Source of the DNA: Lachnospiraceae bacterium
Lineage (GTDB): Bacteria > Bacillota > Clostridia > Lachnospirales > Lachnospiraceae
Length of the DNA: 63,848 nt
Direction: 5' to 3'
Assembly: GCA_022510685.1 (NCBI GenBank)
Contig: JAFLTA010000012.1
Span: forward strand, 1 to 63,848
In this document: positions 28,220-39,151 of the stretch, in pieces
How the letters are laid out: each line of letters opens with the position of its first letter
Position numbering within the stretch: the stretch's first letter is position 1
The notes under the pieces: generated by a model
Told to the model about the DNA's origin: nothing
The model's database searches: none
What the model saw: the letters and a program-made list of their open reading frames with translations, nothing else
Made by a program: the position numbers and the translations under genes

Positions 28220-31200
28220 ATGAGTTTTACCCATTTACATGTGCATACAGAATATTCCTTGTTAGATGGCTCCTGTAAAATTAAGGAGTTGATTGCCCGC
28301 GCAAAAGAATTGGGGATGGAAAATCTCGCCATTACAGATCACGGTAATATGTACGGAGTGATTGATTTTTACCGTGAGGCACGTAGTGCCGGTATCAATC
28401 CGGTAATTGGCTGTGAGGTATATGTAGCACCCGGTTCCCGGTTTGACAGAGAGGTTTCTAAAGGCGAAGAACGCTATAATCATCTGGTGCTTCTGGCAGA
28501 AAATGATAAGGGATACTCCAATTTAATGAAAATAGTATCGAAGGGATTTACAGAGGGATTTTATTATAAACCCCGTGTTGACTATGAAGTATTGGAAGAG
28601 TTTCATGAAGGGGTGATTGCCCTGAGTGCTTGTCTGGCAGGAGTTGTGGCGACAGCATTGCGTCATGGACAGTATGAGGAGGCAAAAAAAGAGGCGCTGC
28701 GCCTCCGGGAGATTTTCGGGAAAGACCATTTTTATCTGGAGCTTCAGGATCACGGTATTGCAGACCAAACGATGGTTAATCAGGGGCTGATTCGAATGAG
28801 CAAAGAGACGGGGATTGAGCTGGTTGCCACAAACGATGTGCATTATATCACCGCAGAAGATGCGGAGCCCCATGATTTACTCCTGTGTATTCAGACGCAG
28901 AAAAAAGTACAGGATGAAGACCGTATGCGCTATGAGGGAGGACAGTATTATCTGAAATCGGAGGAGGAAATGCTTAAACTGTTTCCGTATGCTAAGGAGG
29001 CGGTAGAAAACACCTCAAAAATAGCAGAGCGCTGTCATGTGGAAATCGAGTTTGGCAATTATAAATTACCTCGATTTGATGTGCCGGAAGGGTATACACC
29101 GGAAGAGTACTTGGAGAAATTATGTCGGGACGGATTGCAGGAAAAATACGGTGATTTGGACGATGCGTTGTCAGAGAGGCTTCGTTATGAGTTAGAAACC
29201 ATCCAGACCATGGGATTTGTGGATTACTTTCTCATAGTTTGGGACTTTATTAAATATGCAAGAGATCACGGAATCAGCGTGGGACCAGGACGTGGCTCCG
29301 CAGCGGGAAGCATCGTGGCATACTCCTTGGGAATCACTAATATTGACCCTATAAAATATGACTTGCTCTTTGAGAGATTCTTAAATCCCGAGCGCGTTAC
29401 TATGCCGGATATAGACATTGACTTCTGCTATGAGCGACGTCCGGAAGTCATTGAATATGTCATGGACAAATACGGCAGGGACCATGTGGTGCAGATTGTG
29501 ACCTTTGGAACGATGGCAGCACGTAATGCTGTTCGTGATGTGGGACGTGTACTGGATTTACCCTACAATTATGTGGATGTGATTGCGAAAATGATTCCCA
29601 TGCCACAGCAGGGAAAGAAAATTACGATTCAGCAGGCTCTCGATATGAATCCGGAATTGAAGGACGTATATCATTCAGACGAGCAGGCAAAGAATTTATT
29701 AGATATGTCAATGCGCTTAGAGGGATTGCCCAGGCATACGTCCATGCATGCGGCAGGAGTCCTGATTAGTCCGAAACCAGTTGATGAGTATGTGCCGCTG
29801 TCCAAGGCGTCTGACGGTACCATTACCACACAATATACCATGACCACTCTGGAAGAACTGGGACTATTGAAAATGGATTTTTTGGGACTGCGTACGTTGA
29901 CAGTAATCCAGAATGCTGCGCAGATGGCAGGACTTGAGGATGATACTTTGATGAACATTCCTTTTGATGACAAGGAGGTATTTGAACTGATTGGCTCCGG
30001 AAAAACGGAGGGTGTATTTCAGTTGGAAAGTGCGGGGATGAAAAGCTTTATGAAGGAGCTGCGTCCGGAAAACATGGAGGATATCATAGCCGGTATTTCC
30101 CTGTACCGACCGGGACCTATGGACTTTATCCCACAGTATATCGAAGGGAAAAATAATCGTGACAGCATTGTCTATGACTGTGGGCAGTTAGAGCCCATTT
30201 TGGCACCCACTTATGGCTGTATCGTTTATCAGGAGCAGGTAATGCAGATTGTGCGCGGATTGGCGGGATATAGCTACGGAAGAAGCGATCTGGTACGTCG
30301 TGCCATGTCCAAGAAAAAAGGAAGTGTCATGGAGGCAGAGCGGCAAAATTTTGTATATGGCAATGAGGAAGAGGGGGTAAAAGGCTGTATTGAAAATGGC
30401 ATCCCCGAGGTGATAGCCAACAAAATATACAACGAGATGATTGACTTTGCCAAATATGCCTTTAACAAATCTCATGCGGCTGCTTATGCTGTCGTGGCGT
30501 ATCAGACAGCATATCTGAAATGTCATTACCCTGTAGAATTTATGGCAGCGCTGATGACATCGGTGCGTGATCATACCGCGAAAGTGATTAACTATACTAT
30601 GAATTGTAAGGAGCTTGGAATTGAAATTCTGCCGCCGGACATCAACCAGGGATACAGTGTCTTTTCTGTGGATAACAGCAGGATTCGTTTCGGAATGTCT
30701 GCCATAAAGGGCATTGGTGTACATGTCATTGACAATATCGTGGCAGAGAGGGAAAAGGGGGGACCGTATACTTCCCTGCAGAATTTTTTGGAGCGGTTAA
30801 GCTCCGGGGAAGTCAACAAGCATGTAGTAGAAAATCTGGTGAAATCCGGTGCCATGGACTCCCTGCCGGGGAACAGAAAGCAGAAGGATATTGCCCACCC
30901 TGACATGATGGATGCAGTGAGTAAGGACAAGCGCAACAATATGGCAGGACAGGTATCATTGTTCGATTTGGGAGATGAAGAACTGTCTCAGGAAAAACAG
31001 TACCCGTTGCCACCTGTAGAGGAATTCCCCAAGGAGGAGCTCCTCGCCTATGAAAAAGAGGTGCTGGGAATTTATATCAGCGGTCATCCCTTGGAGGAAT
31101 ACGTTTCTCTGATCAAGAAAAACTGTACTTGTTTTTCTTCGGATTTTCTTGTAGAGGAGGATTCAGAGGAGGACACGGAGGCAAAGGTAAAAGACGGAGA

Positions 31201-31696
31201 AAGAGTAGTTGTAGGAGGTATTCTGGAGAATAAAACAGTCAAAACAACGAAAAATAATACGATGATGGCATTTATAACCATTGAAGATTTATATGGTACA
31301 GTAGAGGTGATATTATTTCCGAGGGATTATGAGAAAAAGAAACATCTTCTGGTGGAGGGCTCCAAAGTGTTTATCAGGGGGCGGGCACAGACCGAGGAAA
31401 ATAAAAACGGCAAAATAATCTGCCAGGATATCATTCCTTTTGAGCAGGTGCCATGTGAATTGTGGCTTCGCTTCCCCGACAAGGAGACATATTTGAAGGA
31501 GGAAGAAAATTTGCTGCAGCAACTTGCCGCGCAGGATGGCAATGACGGGGTATGTGTGTATCTGACAAAGGAGAAACAGATAAAGAGACTGCCAAAATCC
31601 TATGAGACGGATGCCCGCAAAATGCTTGCCAGCGGAATATTGGACAAATACGGAAAAGAATGTGTGGCAATTCAGGAAAAGAGTATTGAAAAATAA
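28220..31696 (+). CDS. dnaE: DNA polymerase III alpha subunit, DnaE type
   Basis: This is a 1158-aa C-family replicative polymerase. The N-terminal PHP domain starts FTHLHVHTEYSLLDG. The catalytic region has GPGRGSAAGSIVAYSLGI near residue 355 and the aspartates of TMPDIDIDF near 395. The helix-hairpin-helix region follows. A C-terminal OB fold (VVGGILENKTVKTTKNNTMM near 1000) completes the DnaE order. The 3'-5' exonuclease of PolC is absent; in Firmicutes DnaE extends primers and PolC does most elongation. GGGAGG lies 6 nt before the ATG. pfkA follows by 47 bp. Confidence 0.97.
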   Translation: MSFTHLHVHTEYSLLDGSCKIKELIARAKELGMENLAITDHGNMYGVIDFYREARSAGINPVIGCEVYVAPGSRFDREVSKGEERYNHLVLLAENDKGYSNLMKIVSKGFTEGFYYKPRVDYEVLEEFHEGVIALSACLAGVVATALRHGQYEEAKKEALRLREIFGKDHFYLELQDHGIADQTMVNQGLIRMSKETGIELVATNDVHYITAEDAEPHDLLLCIQTQKKVQDEDRMRYEGGQYYLKSEEEMLKLFPYAKEAVENTSKIAERCHVEIEFGNYKLPRFDVPEGYTPEEYLEKLCRDGLQEKYGDLDDALSERLRYELETIQTMGFVDYFLIVWDFIKYARDHGISVGPGRGSAAGSIVAYSLGITNIDPIKYDLLFERFLNPERVTMPDIDIDFCYERRPEVIEYVMDKYGRDHVVQIVTFGTMAARNAVRDVGRVLDLPYNYVDVIAKMIPMPQQGKKITIQQALDMNPELKDVYHSDEQAKNLLDMSMRLEGLPRHTSMHAAGVLISPKPVDEYVPLSKASDGTITTQYTMTTLEELGLLKMDFLGLRTLTVIQNAAQMAGLEDDTLMNIPFDDKEVFELIGSGKTEGVFQLESAGMKSFMKELRPENMEDIIAGISLYRPGPMDFIPQYIEGKNNRDSIVYDCGQLEPILAPTYGCIVYQEQVMQIVRGLAGYSYGRSDLVRRAMSKKKGSVMEAERQNFVYGNEEEGVKGCIENGIPEVIANKIYNEMIDFAKYAFNKSHAAAYAVVAYQTAYLKCHYPVEFMAALMTSVRDHTAKVINYTMNCKELGIEILPPDINQGYSVFSVDNSRIRFGMSAIKGIGVHVIDNIVAEREKGGPYTSLQNFLERLSSGEVNKHVVENLVKSGAMDSLPGNRKQKDIAHPDMMDAVSKDKRNNMAGQVSLFDLGDEELSQEKQYPLPPVEEFPKEELLAYEKEVLGIYISGHPLEEYVSLIKKNCTCFSSDFLVEEDSEEDTEAKVKDGERVVVGGILENKTVKTTKNNTMMAFITIEDLYGTVEVILFPRDYEKKKHLLVEGSKVFIRGRAQTEENKNGKIICQDIIPFEQVPCELWLRFPDKETYLKEEENLLQQLAAQDGNDGVCVYLTKEKQIKRLPKSYETDARKMLASGILDKYGKECVAIQEKSIEK

Positions 31697-31743
31697 TAGG
31701 TTTTAGCGTAAAATTTTGTTATAAACATACAAGGAGGACGATA

Positions 31744-32724
31744 ATGGGAAGTGCAGTAAAGACAATTGGGGTGTTGACAAGCGGTGGAGATGCACCGGGA
31801 ATGAATGCAGCCATCCGTGCTGTAGTCCGCACTGCCATTTCAAACGGGTTAAAGGTAAAAGGAATTCGTCGTGGTTATGCAGGATTATTGGAGGAAGATA
31901 TATATGATATGTCATCTCTTGATGTGTCAGATATCATCCAGCTTGGGGGAACCATTTTGTACACAGCGCGCTGTCTGGAATTTAAGGAATTGGAATACCA
32001 AACCAAAGGTGCGGAAATTTGCCGGAAACATGGTATTGATGGTGTTGTGGTAATCGGTGGAGACGGTTCCTTTAATGGAGCCAGCAGACTATCGGAACAG
32101 GGAATCAATACGATTGGTGTCCCGGGAACGATTGACCTGGATATTGCCTGCACCGAGTATACGATAGGTTTTGATACAGCGATTAACACAGCGATGGAGG
32201 CGATTGACCGGTTGCGTGATACATCGGAATCCCATGAACGCTGCAGTATTGTGGAGGTTATGGGACGTACCGCAGGACACATTGCACTTTGGACGGGAAT
32301 TGCCAGTGGTGCAGAGTATATTTTAACGACAGAGGAATATCACGGCGATATTCAGCGTATCATAACAAAGATTAAAGACCGTCATAAGCTGGGTAAGAAA
32401 AATCATATTGTTGTCAATGCAGAGGGTGTGGGAAACTCCGCTGAGATGGCAAAAGTGATTGAACTTGCCACGGGAGTAGAGACACGGGCGACGATTCTGG
32501 GACATATCCAGCGTGGTGGAAATCCTACTTGCAAAGACCGTGTGTATGCTTCTGCAATGGGGGCGAAGGCTGTAGAACTTCTCTGTGAGGGAGCGAGTAA
32601 CCGTGTAGTAGGTTATACAGACGGGGAATTTCAGGATTACGATATCCAGGAGGCATTGGCAATGTCTAAGAGTCTGGATCCGTATCTGTTTCATATTACT
32701 AAAAAATTGACCACAAGAGGGTAG
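31744..32724 (+). CDS. pfkA: 6-phosphofructokinase, ATP-type
   Basis: This is a 326-aa enzyme that phosphorylates fructose 6-phosphate to the 1,6-bisphosphate in glycolysis. It has the N-terminal nucleotide loop LTSGGDAPGMNAAIR, GGDGSFNGA (glycine where pyrophosphate enzymes carry Asp) and the substrate motifs MGRTAGHIA and GHIQRGGNPT. The catalytic motif is GTIDLDI rather than the usual GTIDNDI, so the residue between the two aspartates is Leu. AAGGAGG precedes the ATG. It is downstream of dnaE and could be co-transcribed with it. Confidence 0.95.
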   Translation: MGSAVKTIGVLTSGGDAPGMNAAIRAVVRTAISNGLKVKGIRRGYAGLLEEDIYDMSSLDVSDIIQLGGTILYTARCLEFKELEYQTKGAEICRKHGIDGVVVIGGDGSFNGASRLSEQGINTIGVPGTIDLDIACTEYTIGFDTAINTAMEAIDRLRDTSESHERCSIVEVMGRTAGHIALWTGIASGAEYILTTEEYHGDIQRIITKIKDRHKLGKKNHIVVNAEGVGNSAEMAKVIELATGVETRATILGHIQRGGNPTCKDRVYASAMGAKAVELLCEGASNRVVGYTDGEFQDYDIQEALAMSKSLDPYLFHITKKLTTRG

Positions 32725-32797
32725 AAGCAAGGTTCTGGTTAGTGCCGGCATGCTAAATCTATGCCGCTGATAAGGAGTGGCAGAATGGAGGATTTTT

Positions 32798-33016
32798 ATG
32801 AAGAAATTAATCAAATTTATTATGGGTGTTGTGGCAACGGCAGGAGTGGTTATCGGTGCGTTGTATGTATGGAAGAAATACTTTGGCGGCAGCGATTCAG
32901 AGGATTTTGAAGAAGATGAATTCGATGATGTGTTTGCAGACGAGGTAGATGACCGGGAATATGTTACATTGGATATTGATGATGAAGAAGACGACGACGA
33001 GGATGATATAGAATAG
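32798..33016 (+). CDS. Small membrane protein with acidic tail
   Basis: This is a 72-aa protein. The ATG at 32798 has GGAGG 6 nt upstream. Residues 3-25 (LIKFIMGVVATAGVVIGALYVW) form one transmembrane helix after a basic start. The remaining 45 residues are almost all Asp and Glu with Ser, Val and Tyr and should lie outside the membrane on one side. No family is recognised. It precedes a convergent terminator. The strong ribosome site and clear topology support a real gene. Confidence 0.6.
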   Translation: MKKLIKFIMGVVATAGVVIGALYVWKKYFGGSDSEDFEEDEFDDVFADEVDDREYVTLDIDDEEDDDEDDIE

Positions 33017-33065
33017 AAGATAATATTGAGACTTCGGTGCATCCTGCACCGAATCGTAGTAAAGA

Positions 33066-33092
33066 AAGCCCCTGACGCATTGTCGGGGGCTT
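33066..33092. terminator. Bidirectional terminator between convergent genes
   Basis: An 11-bp stem (33066-33076 with 33082-33092, one G-T pair) has T-rich flanks on both strands. It sits between the small membrane protein and parC. Confidence 0.75.
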
Positions 33093-33106
33093 ATTACTAT
33101 TTCCGT

Positions 33107-35362
33107 TTATTTTGTTGTAATCTGTGATTTTTGTCCTTTTGCTGCACGTCTGCGTGTGCGAATTTTTTTCGGATTAAATGCCTTGCCGTCAAAATCGATC
33201 CGCTCCGTATCCGGAGTGACGAACCCGGCAAATTTTACGAGGTCATCCCCAATTAATGTGATACCTTTTACTCCACGGCTTGTCTTTTTCAATTCATTTA
33301 CTTCCACCAGCGGAAATCCCAGAGACAATCCCTGTTCAGTGATGACGATTACTTTGCGGTCGGCAGAAATGGCATCCTCAATGGTGACCTGCTGTACACA
33401 GATGAGTTCGTCGTCATCTGCCAGTTTTGTACAGGCAATGGTGGAGCGATTTGTCTCAAATTCCACACCGGATACCAGCTTGATAAAGCCGTGACGTGTT
33501 ATAAACAACAGTTGGGAGTCAAATAAGTCTTCAAAACTGATGTACATAAGAGGTTCATCTCCCTCCAGTTTACACAGGTTTTGTATTAAGACACCCTTAT
33601 CCTTTGCCCTGCCCTTGGGAATCTGCATTGCTTTTACCTGATGCATGTTGCCGCCTTTCGTGAAGACACAGAGTCGGTCAGTATTTTTCAGAGGAATGAT
33701 ATGGTGATATTCCTCTAAGTTCTCCGCTGCAATGCGGGAGTAGGAAGATGCATCTACTGATTTGGTATAGCCGAAACGGTCAATTAGGACAAACAGCTCT
33801 TCTTCTTTGATTTCTTCCACGTAATTTTCCAAAGTGACATTGGCGAGTTCTGTGCGCCGTGGTATAGGAAATTGCTTTTTATAGGATTTTAGTCGTGTCT
33901 GAATTACTTTGTGAAGTTCTGCTTTATCGCCCAATATTTTATTGTATTCCCCGATGTTTGCTAACAAAGTATCGTTTTCCTGATGCAGTTTCAGCAGTTC
34001 CAGACCTACCAGACGGCTTAGGGGCATGGCGAGAATAGCGTCTGCCTGTGCTTCCGTGAAATCCAGAGCTTTTGCCTGTTTTTCCGATGCTTTGCTGCGG
34101 AAGTTGATATCCGTAACATTGCCGTTTATCAGACAATCCTTTGCCTGTTTTACAGAGGAACTGCCGCGGAGAATTTCGATAATCAAATCAATGACATCTG
34201 TTGCCTTGATGAGTCCCTCTACAATTTCAAGACGGTTTTTCGCTTTTGCCAGAAGATGTTCATACTCTTTTGTATATAGCTCTTCCTGAAATAGGACAAA
34301 TTCTTGAATCAACGACTTTAGGTCAAATGTGATTGGCTGCTTATCCTTGACTGCCAGCATATTCACGCCATAGGTATCCTCCATGGAGGTTTTTTTATAC
34401 AAACCGTTGAGGAGGTTGTCGATATTGCGGTCTTTTTTTACTTCAATGACCAGACGGATTCCCTCCTTGGAGGATTCGTCCCGGACATCGTATATCTCAT
34501 CAAACACTTTATCTTTTGCCAGATTCACCAGATTTTCTAAAAGTTTCGATTTATTATTTGCCACAGTGTAAGGAATCTCGGTAATGACAATATTTTGTCT
34601 GCCGTAATCGCTTTTTTCTATTTCTGTTTTTGCACGGATTTTTATCTTTCCTTCACCGGTCTCGTAAATTTGTGCAATTTCATCTGCATTGGTAATGATG
34701 GCTCCTGTAGGAAAGTCCGGTCCCTTAATGTATTTCATCAATCCCCGTACAGTGATATCCGGGTTCTTCATATATGCAATGACACCGTCAATGATTTCTG
34801 ACGGGTTGTGGGGTGGCATGTTCGTTGCCATACCTACGGCGATACCTGTCGTACCGTTAATGAGAAGATTCGGCAGGGTTGCAGGCAGCACCAGAGGCTC
34901 CTTTTCGCTCTCGTCAAAGTTCGGACCGAAAGGTACTAACTGCTTGTCTAAGTTTTCCAACATGGTCATAGCACCGGTGGAGAGGCGTGCTTCCGTGTAA
35001 CGCATTGCAGCAGCACTGTCTCCGTCGATGGAGCCGAAGTTTCCGTGACCGTCTACCAAAGGAATAGACAGGGAGTAATCCTCTGTCAAATGTACCAGTG
35101 CATCATAGATAGAGCTGTCACCGTGGGGATGATATTTACCCATGGTATCACCTACGATACGTGCACTCTTTCTATGGGGTTTGTCCGGGAGGAGTCCAAG
35201 TTCAGTCATTGCGTAAAGAATACGCCTCTGCACAGGTTTTAATCCGTCCCGCACATCCGGCAGGGCACGGGAGATAATAACACTCATGGCGTAATCGCGA
35301 TAGGAATTACGCATCTCCTCCGTAAAGTCTAATTGAATAATGGAATCGTTCTGTGATTTCAT
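33107..35362 (-). CDS. parC: Type IIA topoisomerase subunit A, topoisomerase IV-like
   Basis: This 751-aa subunit cuts and rejoins DNA. The QRRILYAM region, the quinolone-region motif [12 protein letters not shown] and the active-site Tyr in [10 protein letters not shown] lie in the first 130 residues. The [18 protein letters not shown] stretch and coiled-coil gate follow, then a beta-pinwheel C-terminal domain. The GyrA-box (QRRGGxG), needed for wrapping and negative supercoiling by gyrase, is not visible where expected. This favours a ParC-like decatenase, but a gyrase paralogue cannot be excluded without the other copy. It starts 37 bp after parE in the same operon. Confidence 0.85.
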   Translation of the reverse strand: MKSQNDSIIQLDFTEEMRNSYRDYAMSVIISRALPDVRDGLKPVQRRILYAMTELGLLPDKPHRKSARIVGDTMGKYHPHGDSSIYDALVHLTEDYSLSIPLVDGHGNFGSIDGDSAAAMRYTEARLSTGAMTMLENLDKQLVPFGPNFDESEKEPLVLPATLPNLLINGTTGIAVGMATNMPPHNPSEIIDGVIAYMKNPDITVRGLMKYIKGPDFPTGAIITNADEIAQIYETGEGKIKIRAKTEIEKSDYGRQNIVITEIPYTVANNKSKLLENLVNLAKDKVFDEIYDVRDESSKEGIRLVIEVKKDRNIDNLLNGLYKKTSMEDTYGVNMLAVKDKQPITFDLKSLIQEFVLFQEELYTKEYEHLLAKAKNRLEIVEGLIKATDVIDLIIEILRGSSSVKQAKDCLINGNVTDINFRSKASEKQAKALDFTEAQADAILAMPLSRLVGLELLKLHQENDTLLANIGEYNKILGDKAELHKVIQTRLKSYKKQFPIPRRTELANVTLENYVEEIKEEELFVLIDRFGYTKSVDASSYSRIAAENLEEYHHIIPLKNTDRLCVFTKGGNMHQVKAMQIPKGRAKDKGVLIQNLCKLEGDEPLMYISFEDLFDSQLLFITRHGFIKLVSGVEFETNRSTIACTKLADDDELICVQQVTIEDAISADRKVIVITEQGLSLGFPLVEVNELKKTSRGVKGITLIGDDLVKFAGFVTPDTERIDFDGKAFNPKKIRTRRRAAKGQKSQITTK

Positions 35363-35399
35363 GATTTCCTCATTTCTGTGCTGCTTTTTGCACCTTAAT

Positions 35400-37388
35400 C
35401 TAAATATCTAAAGTGGCATATTTTGCTTCTTCCATAATGAATTCCCGGCGGGGCGGTACGTTGCTGCTCATGAGTGTAGTGGTAATGTCGTCAGCTTCCA
35501 CAGAGTCGCTGATGGTGACTTGTGCCAGAATACGGCTTTCCGGGTCCAGTGTGGTTTCCCAGAGTTGTTCTGCATCCATCTCGCCCAATCCTTTGTAACG
35601 CTGTATGCCGGTAATTTTATTTTCCTTGATTTTACGGAACTTCTCCAATTCAAAATCATTAAAGACATATTGGGAGAATTTCTTTTTGCCCCGCTTCTTG
35701 GTCTTACTGTCTGAGGTTTCTGCCGCTTTTTCTGCCTTGCTTGCTTTTGCTCCGCCCGTCTTTTCATAATCTACTTTATAGAGAGGCGGTAATCCGCGGT
35801 ATACCTTGCCGGAGTAAATCAGTTCCGGCATAAAGCGATAAAAGAACGTCAACAGCAAAGTGCTGATATGGGCGCCGTCCACATCAGCATCGGTGAGGAT
35901 GATGATTTTATCGTATCGGAGTTTGGATAAATCAAATTCTTCACCGATACCACAGCCGAAAGCGGTAATCATGGACTTGATTTCGTTATTAACTAAAATC
36001 TTTTCAAGAGTCGCTTTCTCTACATTGAGGATTTTACCGCGCAGGGGAAGGACTGCTTGTGTTTTTCGGTTTCGTGCAGTTTTTACAGTGCCTCCGGCAG
36101 AATCACCCTCGACGATATAGATTTCACATTCCTCCGGTTTCTTGGAGGTGCAGGCGGCAAGCTTGCTTTTCGTATCCATGTCGTTGAGCTGTTTCAATGC
36201 TGCAGTCCGTGCCTTATCGCTTGCTTTTCTGGCGTTATAGGATTTCATGGAGTTATCCAGAATTTTTTTCAGCACATCCACGTTTTTGTCCAGATAATGC
36301 TGTACTTTGGCACTGAATACGTCTTCCACAGCCGTTTTGGCATCCGTATTTCCCAGTTTTGTTTTTGTCTGTCCCTCGAACTGCGGGTCAGGATGCTTTA
36401 TGGATATAATGGCTACAATACCGTTTCGGATATCTTTGCCGTCAAAATTTTCATCTTTATCTTTGAGTACACCCAGTTCTCTTGCGTATTGGTTCATAAC
36501 ACGGGTGAGGGCTGTCTTAAATCCGGTTACTAAAGTACCGCCGTCTGCTACGTTAATGCGGTTGCAATAAGGATTAATCTGCTCGGAAAAATTAGTCGTA
36601 TACTGGAATGCAATTTCCACTTCAATATCTCCGCTTTTGCCTTCCACATAGATGGGAGTGTCATGAATCGCGGTGGCATCCCGGTTAATGTAGCTGACAA
36701 AACTTTGAATCCCTAATTCTTCCTGATAGACACGTTCATCATCCTCTGATTCATTGTAATAAATTAGTTTCAGATTTTTATTTAAGTAAGCGATTTCTTT
36801 TAATTTCTTTCTCACGACTTCCGGTTTGAACAGAATGGTTTCAAAAATTTCCGGGTCCGGATAAAATGTTACTTTTGTGCCGGTATCAGATTTTCGGCAC
36901 TTTCCGATTACTTCCAGCTCTCCTTTGACCAGGGGACTGACCGGCTTGCCTCCGTCAGCGTACTCATCCCGGTATATGAGACCGTCTCGCCGTACTTCTA
37001 CAATCATGCGTGTGGAAAGAGCGTTTACTACGGAAGAACCCACACCATGCAGACCGCCGGATACCTTATAGGCAGAGCTGTCAAACTTTCCGCCGGCATG
37101 GAGAACCGTATACACAACACGCACCGTAGGGATTTTTTGTGTAGGATGCTTATCTACGGGAACCCCCCTGCCGTTATCTTGAATACAAATGCCTCCGTCT
37201 TTCTGCATAGTGACATGAATCTCGCTGCAATGTCCTGCCAGATGCTCATCAATAGCATTATCCAATATTTCCCAGATGAGATGGTGTAATCCTCTCGGAC
37301 CCGTAGAACCGATATACATTCCGGGACGCTTCCGCACAGCCTCCAGACCTTCCAGTACGACGATTTGTTTACCAGTATATTCTGCCAT
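35400..37388 (-). CDS. parE: Type IIA topoisomerase subunit B, topoisomerase IV-like
   Basis: This 662-aa ATPase subunit partners the parC product. GHKL ATPase motifs are [24 protein letters not shown] and [14 protein letters not shown]. The TOPRIM domain has [27 protein letters not shown] and [13 protein letters not shown] Lys/Ser/Ala-rich insert (about residues 545-570) interrupts the C-terminal part. The end YKGLGEMD...W and NVPPRREFI are standard. The dnaA/recF neighbours of chromosomal gyrB are absent, which supports a topoisomerase IV or second-gyrase assignment. Its promoter is at 37483-37512. Confidence 0.88.
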   Translation of the reverse strand: MAEYTGKQIVVLEGLEAVRKRPGMYIGSTGPRGLHHLIWEILDNAIDEHLAGHCSEIHVTMQKDGGICIQDNGRGVPVDKHPTQKIPTVRVVYTVLHAGGKFDSSAYKVSGGLHGVGSSVVNALSTRMIVEVRRDGLIYRDEYADGGKPVSPLVKGELEVIGKCRKSDTGTKVTFYPDPEIFETILFKPEVVRKKLKEIAYLNKNLKLIYYNESEDDERVYQEELGIQSFVSYINRDATAIHDTPIYVEGKSGDIEVEIAFQYTTNFSEQINPYCNRINVADGGTLVTGFKTALTRVMNQYARELGVLKDKDENFDGKDIRNGIVAIISIKHPDPQFEGQTKTKLGNTDAKTAVEDVFSAKVQHYLDKNVDVLKKILDNSMKSYNARKASDKARTAALKQLNDMDTKSKLAACTSKKPEECEIYIVEGDSAGGTVKTARNRKTQAVLPLRGKILNVEKATLEKILVNNEIKSMITAFGCGIGEEFDLSKLRYDKIIILTDADVDGAHISTLLLTFFYRFMPELIYSGKVYRGLPPLYKVDYEKTGGAKASKAEKAAETSDSKTKKRGKKKFSQYVFNDFELEKFRKIKENKITGIQRYKGLGEMDAEQLWETTLDPESRILAQVTISDSVEADDITTTLMSSNVPPRREFIMEEAKYATLDI

Positions 37389-37482
37389 AGTTACCTCATT
37401 TCTTGTGACGAATTAGCCCGCAAAGGGGCTTTCCACACCTTAATCGTATTTTGATTTGTATGGAAACACTGTTTCCGTGTTT

Positions 37483-37512
37483 GTTATACCATATATTGGG
37501 GTGGGATTGCAA
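37483..37512 (-). promoter_or_regulatory. Promoter of parE-parC
   Basis: On the minus strand TTGCAA (37512-37507), 18 bp, TATAAC (37488-37483). It is divergent from the lysA promoter. Confidence 0.5.
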
Positions 37513-37574
37513 CACTAACCCAACAATGTGTACAGTTTAGCCCTACAGGGGGATTTTGTCCCCGGCAGAATATC

Positions 37575-37603
37575 TTGCAAAGCAGTTCTTTTTTTGTTAT
37601 GAT
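37575..37603 (+). promoter_or_regulatory. Promoter of lysA
   Basis: TTGCAA (37575-37580), 17 bp, TATGAT (37598-37603). The leader is about 85 nt. I see no lysine riboswitch. Confidence 0.6.
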
Positions 37604-37696
37604 AGGGTGCGGTTAAACGATATTTAACTAATATAAGGGCTTAAAGTGCGTGGGACGTGTTTTGAGTCAGATAGCAGAAAGAAGGCATCAATACTT

Positions 37697-38965
37697 ATGA
37701 AAAAAATTCCATTTGTAACGAAACAGCAGGTTGAAGAAATAACAAAGACATATCCGACACCTTTTCATCTATATGACGAGAAGGGAATCCGCGAGAATGC
37801 CCGCAAGATGAAAGAGGCATTTTCCTGGAACAAAGGATTTCGTGAATATTTTGCGGTAAAGGCGACACCGAATCCGTTTGTATTAAAAATTTTACAGGAG
37901 GAGGGCTGTGGTGTTGACTGTTCTTCCCTGACGGAGCTTATGATGTCCGAGGCGTGTGGATTTACGGGCAGCGATATTATGTTTTCTTCCAATGTCACTC
38001 CGGCAAAGGAGTACAAAAAGGCAAAAGAATTAGGTGCATATATTAATTTAGATGACATAACACATATTGATTTTCTGGAGAAGACGGCAGGGATTCCGGA
38101 AACCATCTGTTGCCGGTACAATCCGGGCGGTGTGTTCAAAATGGGTACGGATATCATGGATAATCCGGGAGATGCCAAATATGGAATGACAAAGGAGCAA
38201 CTAATTCAGGCGTTTCGCAGATTAAAAGATATGGGGGCAAAGCGTTTTGGTATTCATTCCTTTCTGGCGAGTAACACCGTGACGAATGAATACTATCCCA
38301 CGCTGGCAGGTATATTGTTTGAACTTGCCGTAGAAGTACAGAAAGAAACCGGTGTGGAAATTGCGTTTATCAACTTATCCGGTGGTGTAGGAATTCCGTA
38401 TACACCGGACAAGGAGCCAAACGATATTGCAGTGATTGGTGAAGGTGTCCGGAGGAAATTTGAGGAAATCCTCGTTCCCGCGGGCATGGGAGATGTGGCT
38501 ATTTTCACTGAGTTGGGACGTTTTATGCTGGCACCGTATGGTGCTCTGGTAACTCAGGCAATCCATGAAAAGCATATTTATAAGGAATACATTGGTGTGG
38601 ATGCATGTGCTGTAAATCTCATGCGCCCTGCAATGTATGGTGCTTACCATCATATCACTGTTTTGGGTAAAGAGGACGAGCCTTGCGATCACAAATATGA
38701 TGTGACAGGTTCCCTTTGTGAGAATAACGACAAGTTTGCTGTGGACCGCATGTTGCCGAAAATTGAGATGGGAGATTATCTGTTCATCCACGATGCAGGC
38801 GCACATGGGTTTGCCATGGGCTATAATTATAATGGAAAATTAAAATCAGCAGAACTTTTGCTGCAGGAGGATGGCGGTGTAAAGATGATCCGCCGTGCAG
38901 AGGAGCCGAAGGATTATTTTGCAACTTTTGATTTTTGTGACATTTTGGCGAATGTAAAGGAATAA
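37697..38965 (+). CDS. lysA: Diaminopimelate decarboxylase-type PLP enzyme
   Basis: This is a 422-aa fold-type III decarboxylase that most likely converts meso-diaminopimelate to lysine. The PLP lysine lies in YFAVKATPNP near residue 55. The phosphate/ring contacts are FGIHSF, SGGVGIPY and ELGRFM. CENNDK carries the catalytic cysteine, and HDAGAHGFAMGYNYNG closes the barrel. Carboxynorspermidine or other diamino-acid decarboxylases share this fold, but the CENND and GAHG pattern fits LysA. The ATG at 37697 has only a weak AAGAAGG upstream. It is a single gene with its own promoter and terminator. Confidence 0.85.
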   Translation: MKKIPFVTKQQVEEITKTYPTPFHLYDEKGIRENARKMKEAFSWNKGFREYFAVKATPNPFVLKILQEEGCGVDCSSLTELMMSEACGFTGSDIMFSSNVTPAKEYKKAKELGAYINLDDITHIDFLEKTAGIPETICCRYNPGGVFKMGTDIMDNPGDAKYGMTKEQLIQAFRRLKDMGAKRFGIHSFLASNTVTNEYYPTLAGILFELAVEVQKETGVEIAFINLSGGVGIPYTPDKEPNDIAVIGEGVRRKFEEILVPAGMGDVAIFTELGRFMLAPYGALVTQAIHEKHIYKEYIGVDACAVNLMRPAMYGAYHHITVLGKEDEPCDHKYDVTGSLCENNDKFAVDRMLPKIEMGDYLFIHDAGAHGFAMGYNYNGKLKSAELLLQEDGGVKMIRRAEEPKDYFATFDFCDILANVKE

Positions 38966-38987
38966 ACAGCTCTATCCGATAAAAGTA

Positions 38988-39017
38988 AACTCCATGACAT
39001 CTGTTGTGGAGTTTTTT
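38988..39017 (+). terminator. Terminator of lysA
   Basis: AACTCCA pairs with TGGAGTT across a 12-nt loop, followed by six T (39012-39017). Confidence 0.7.
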
Positions 39018-39081
39018 GTTTAAAATTATGTAGTCATGTATATATTTTTTGCGATTTGGGAAACTTTTTTCACATAAACTC

Positions 39082-39108
39082 TAAAGTCTTTTCGATTCTC
39101 ACCGATAA
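39082..39108 (+). promoter_or_regulatory. Sigma-28 (FliA/SigD) promoter of the flgM operon
   Basis: TAAA (39082-39085), 15 bp, ACCGATAA (39101-39108). This matches the sigma-28 consensus TAAA-N15-GCCGATAA at all but one -10 position. Confidence 0.8.
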
Positions 39109-39151
39109 ATTATATGAAACCAAGTGTAAAAAAGAACAGGTGGTGATTAGA

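Noticed and set aside
37513..37696. A lysine riboswitch upstream of lysA.
   Set aside because: The leader after the predicted promoter is only about 85 nt, too short for the aptamer, and no conserved elements are seen.
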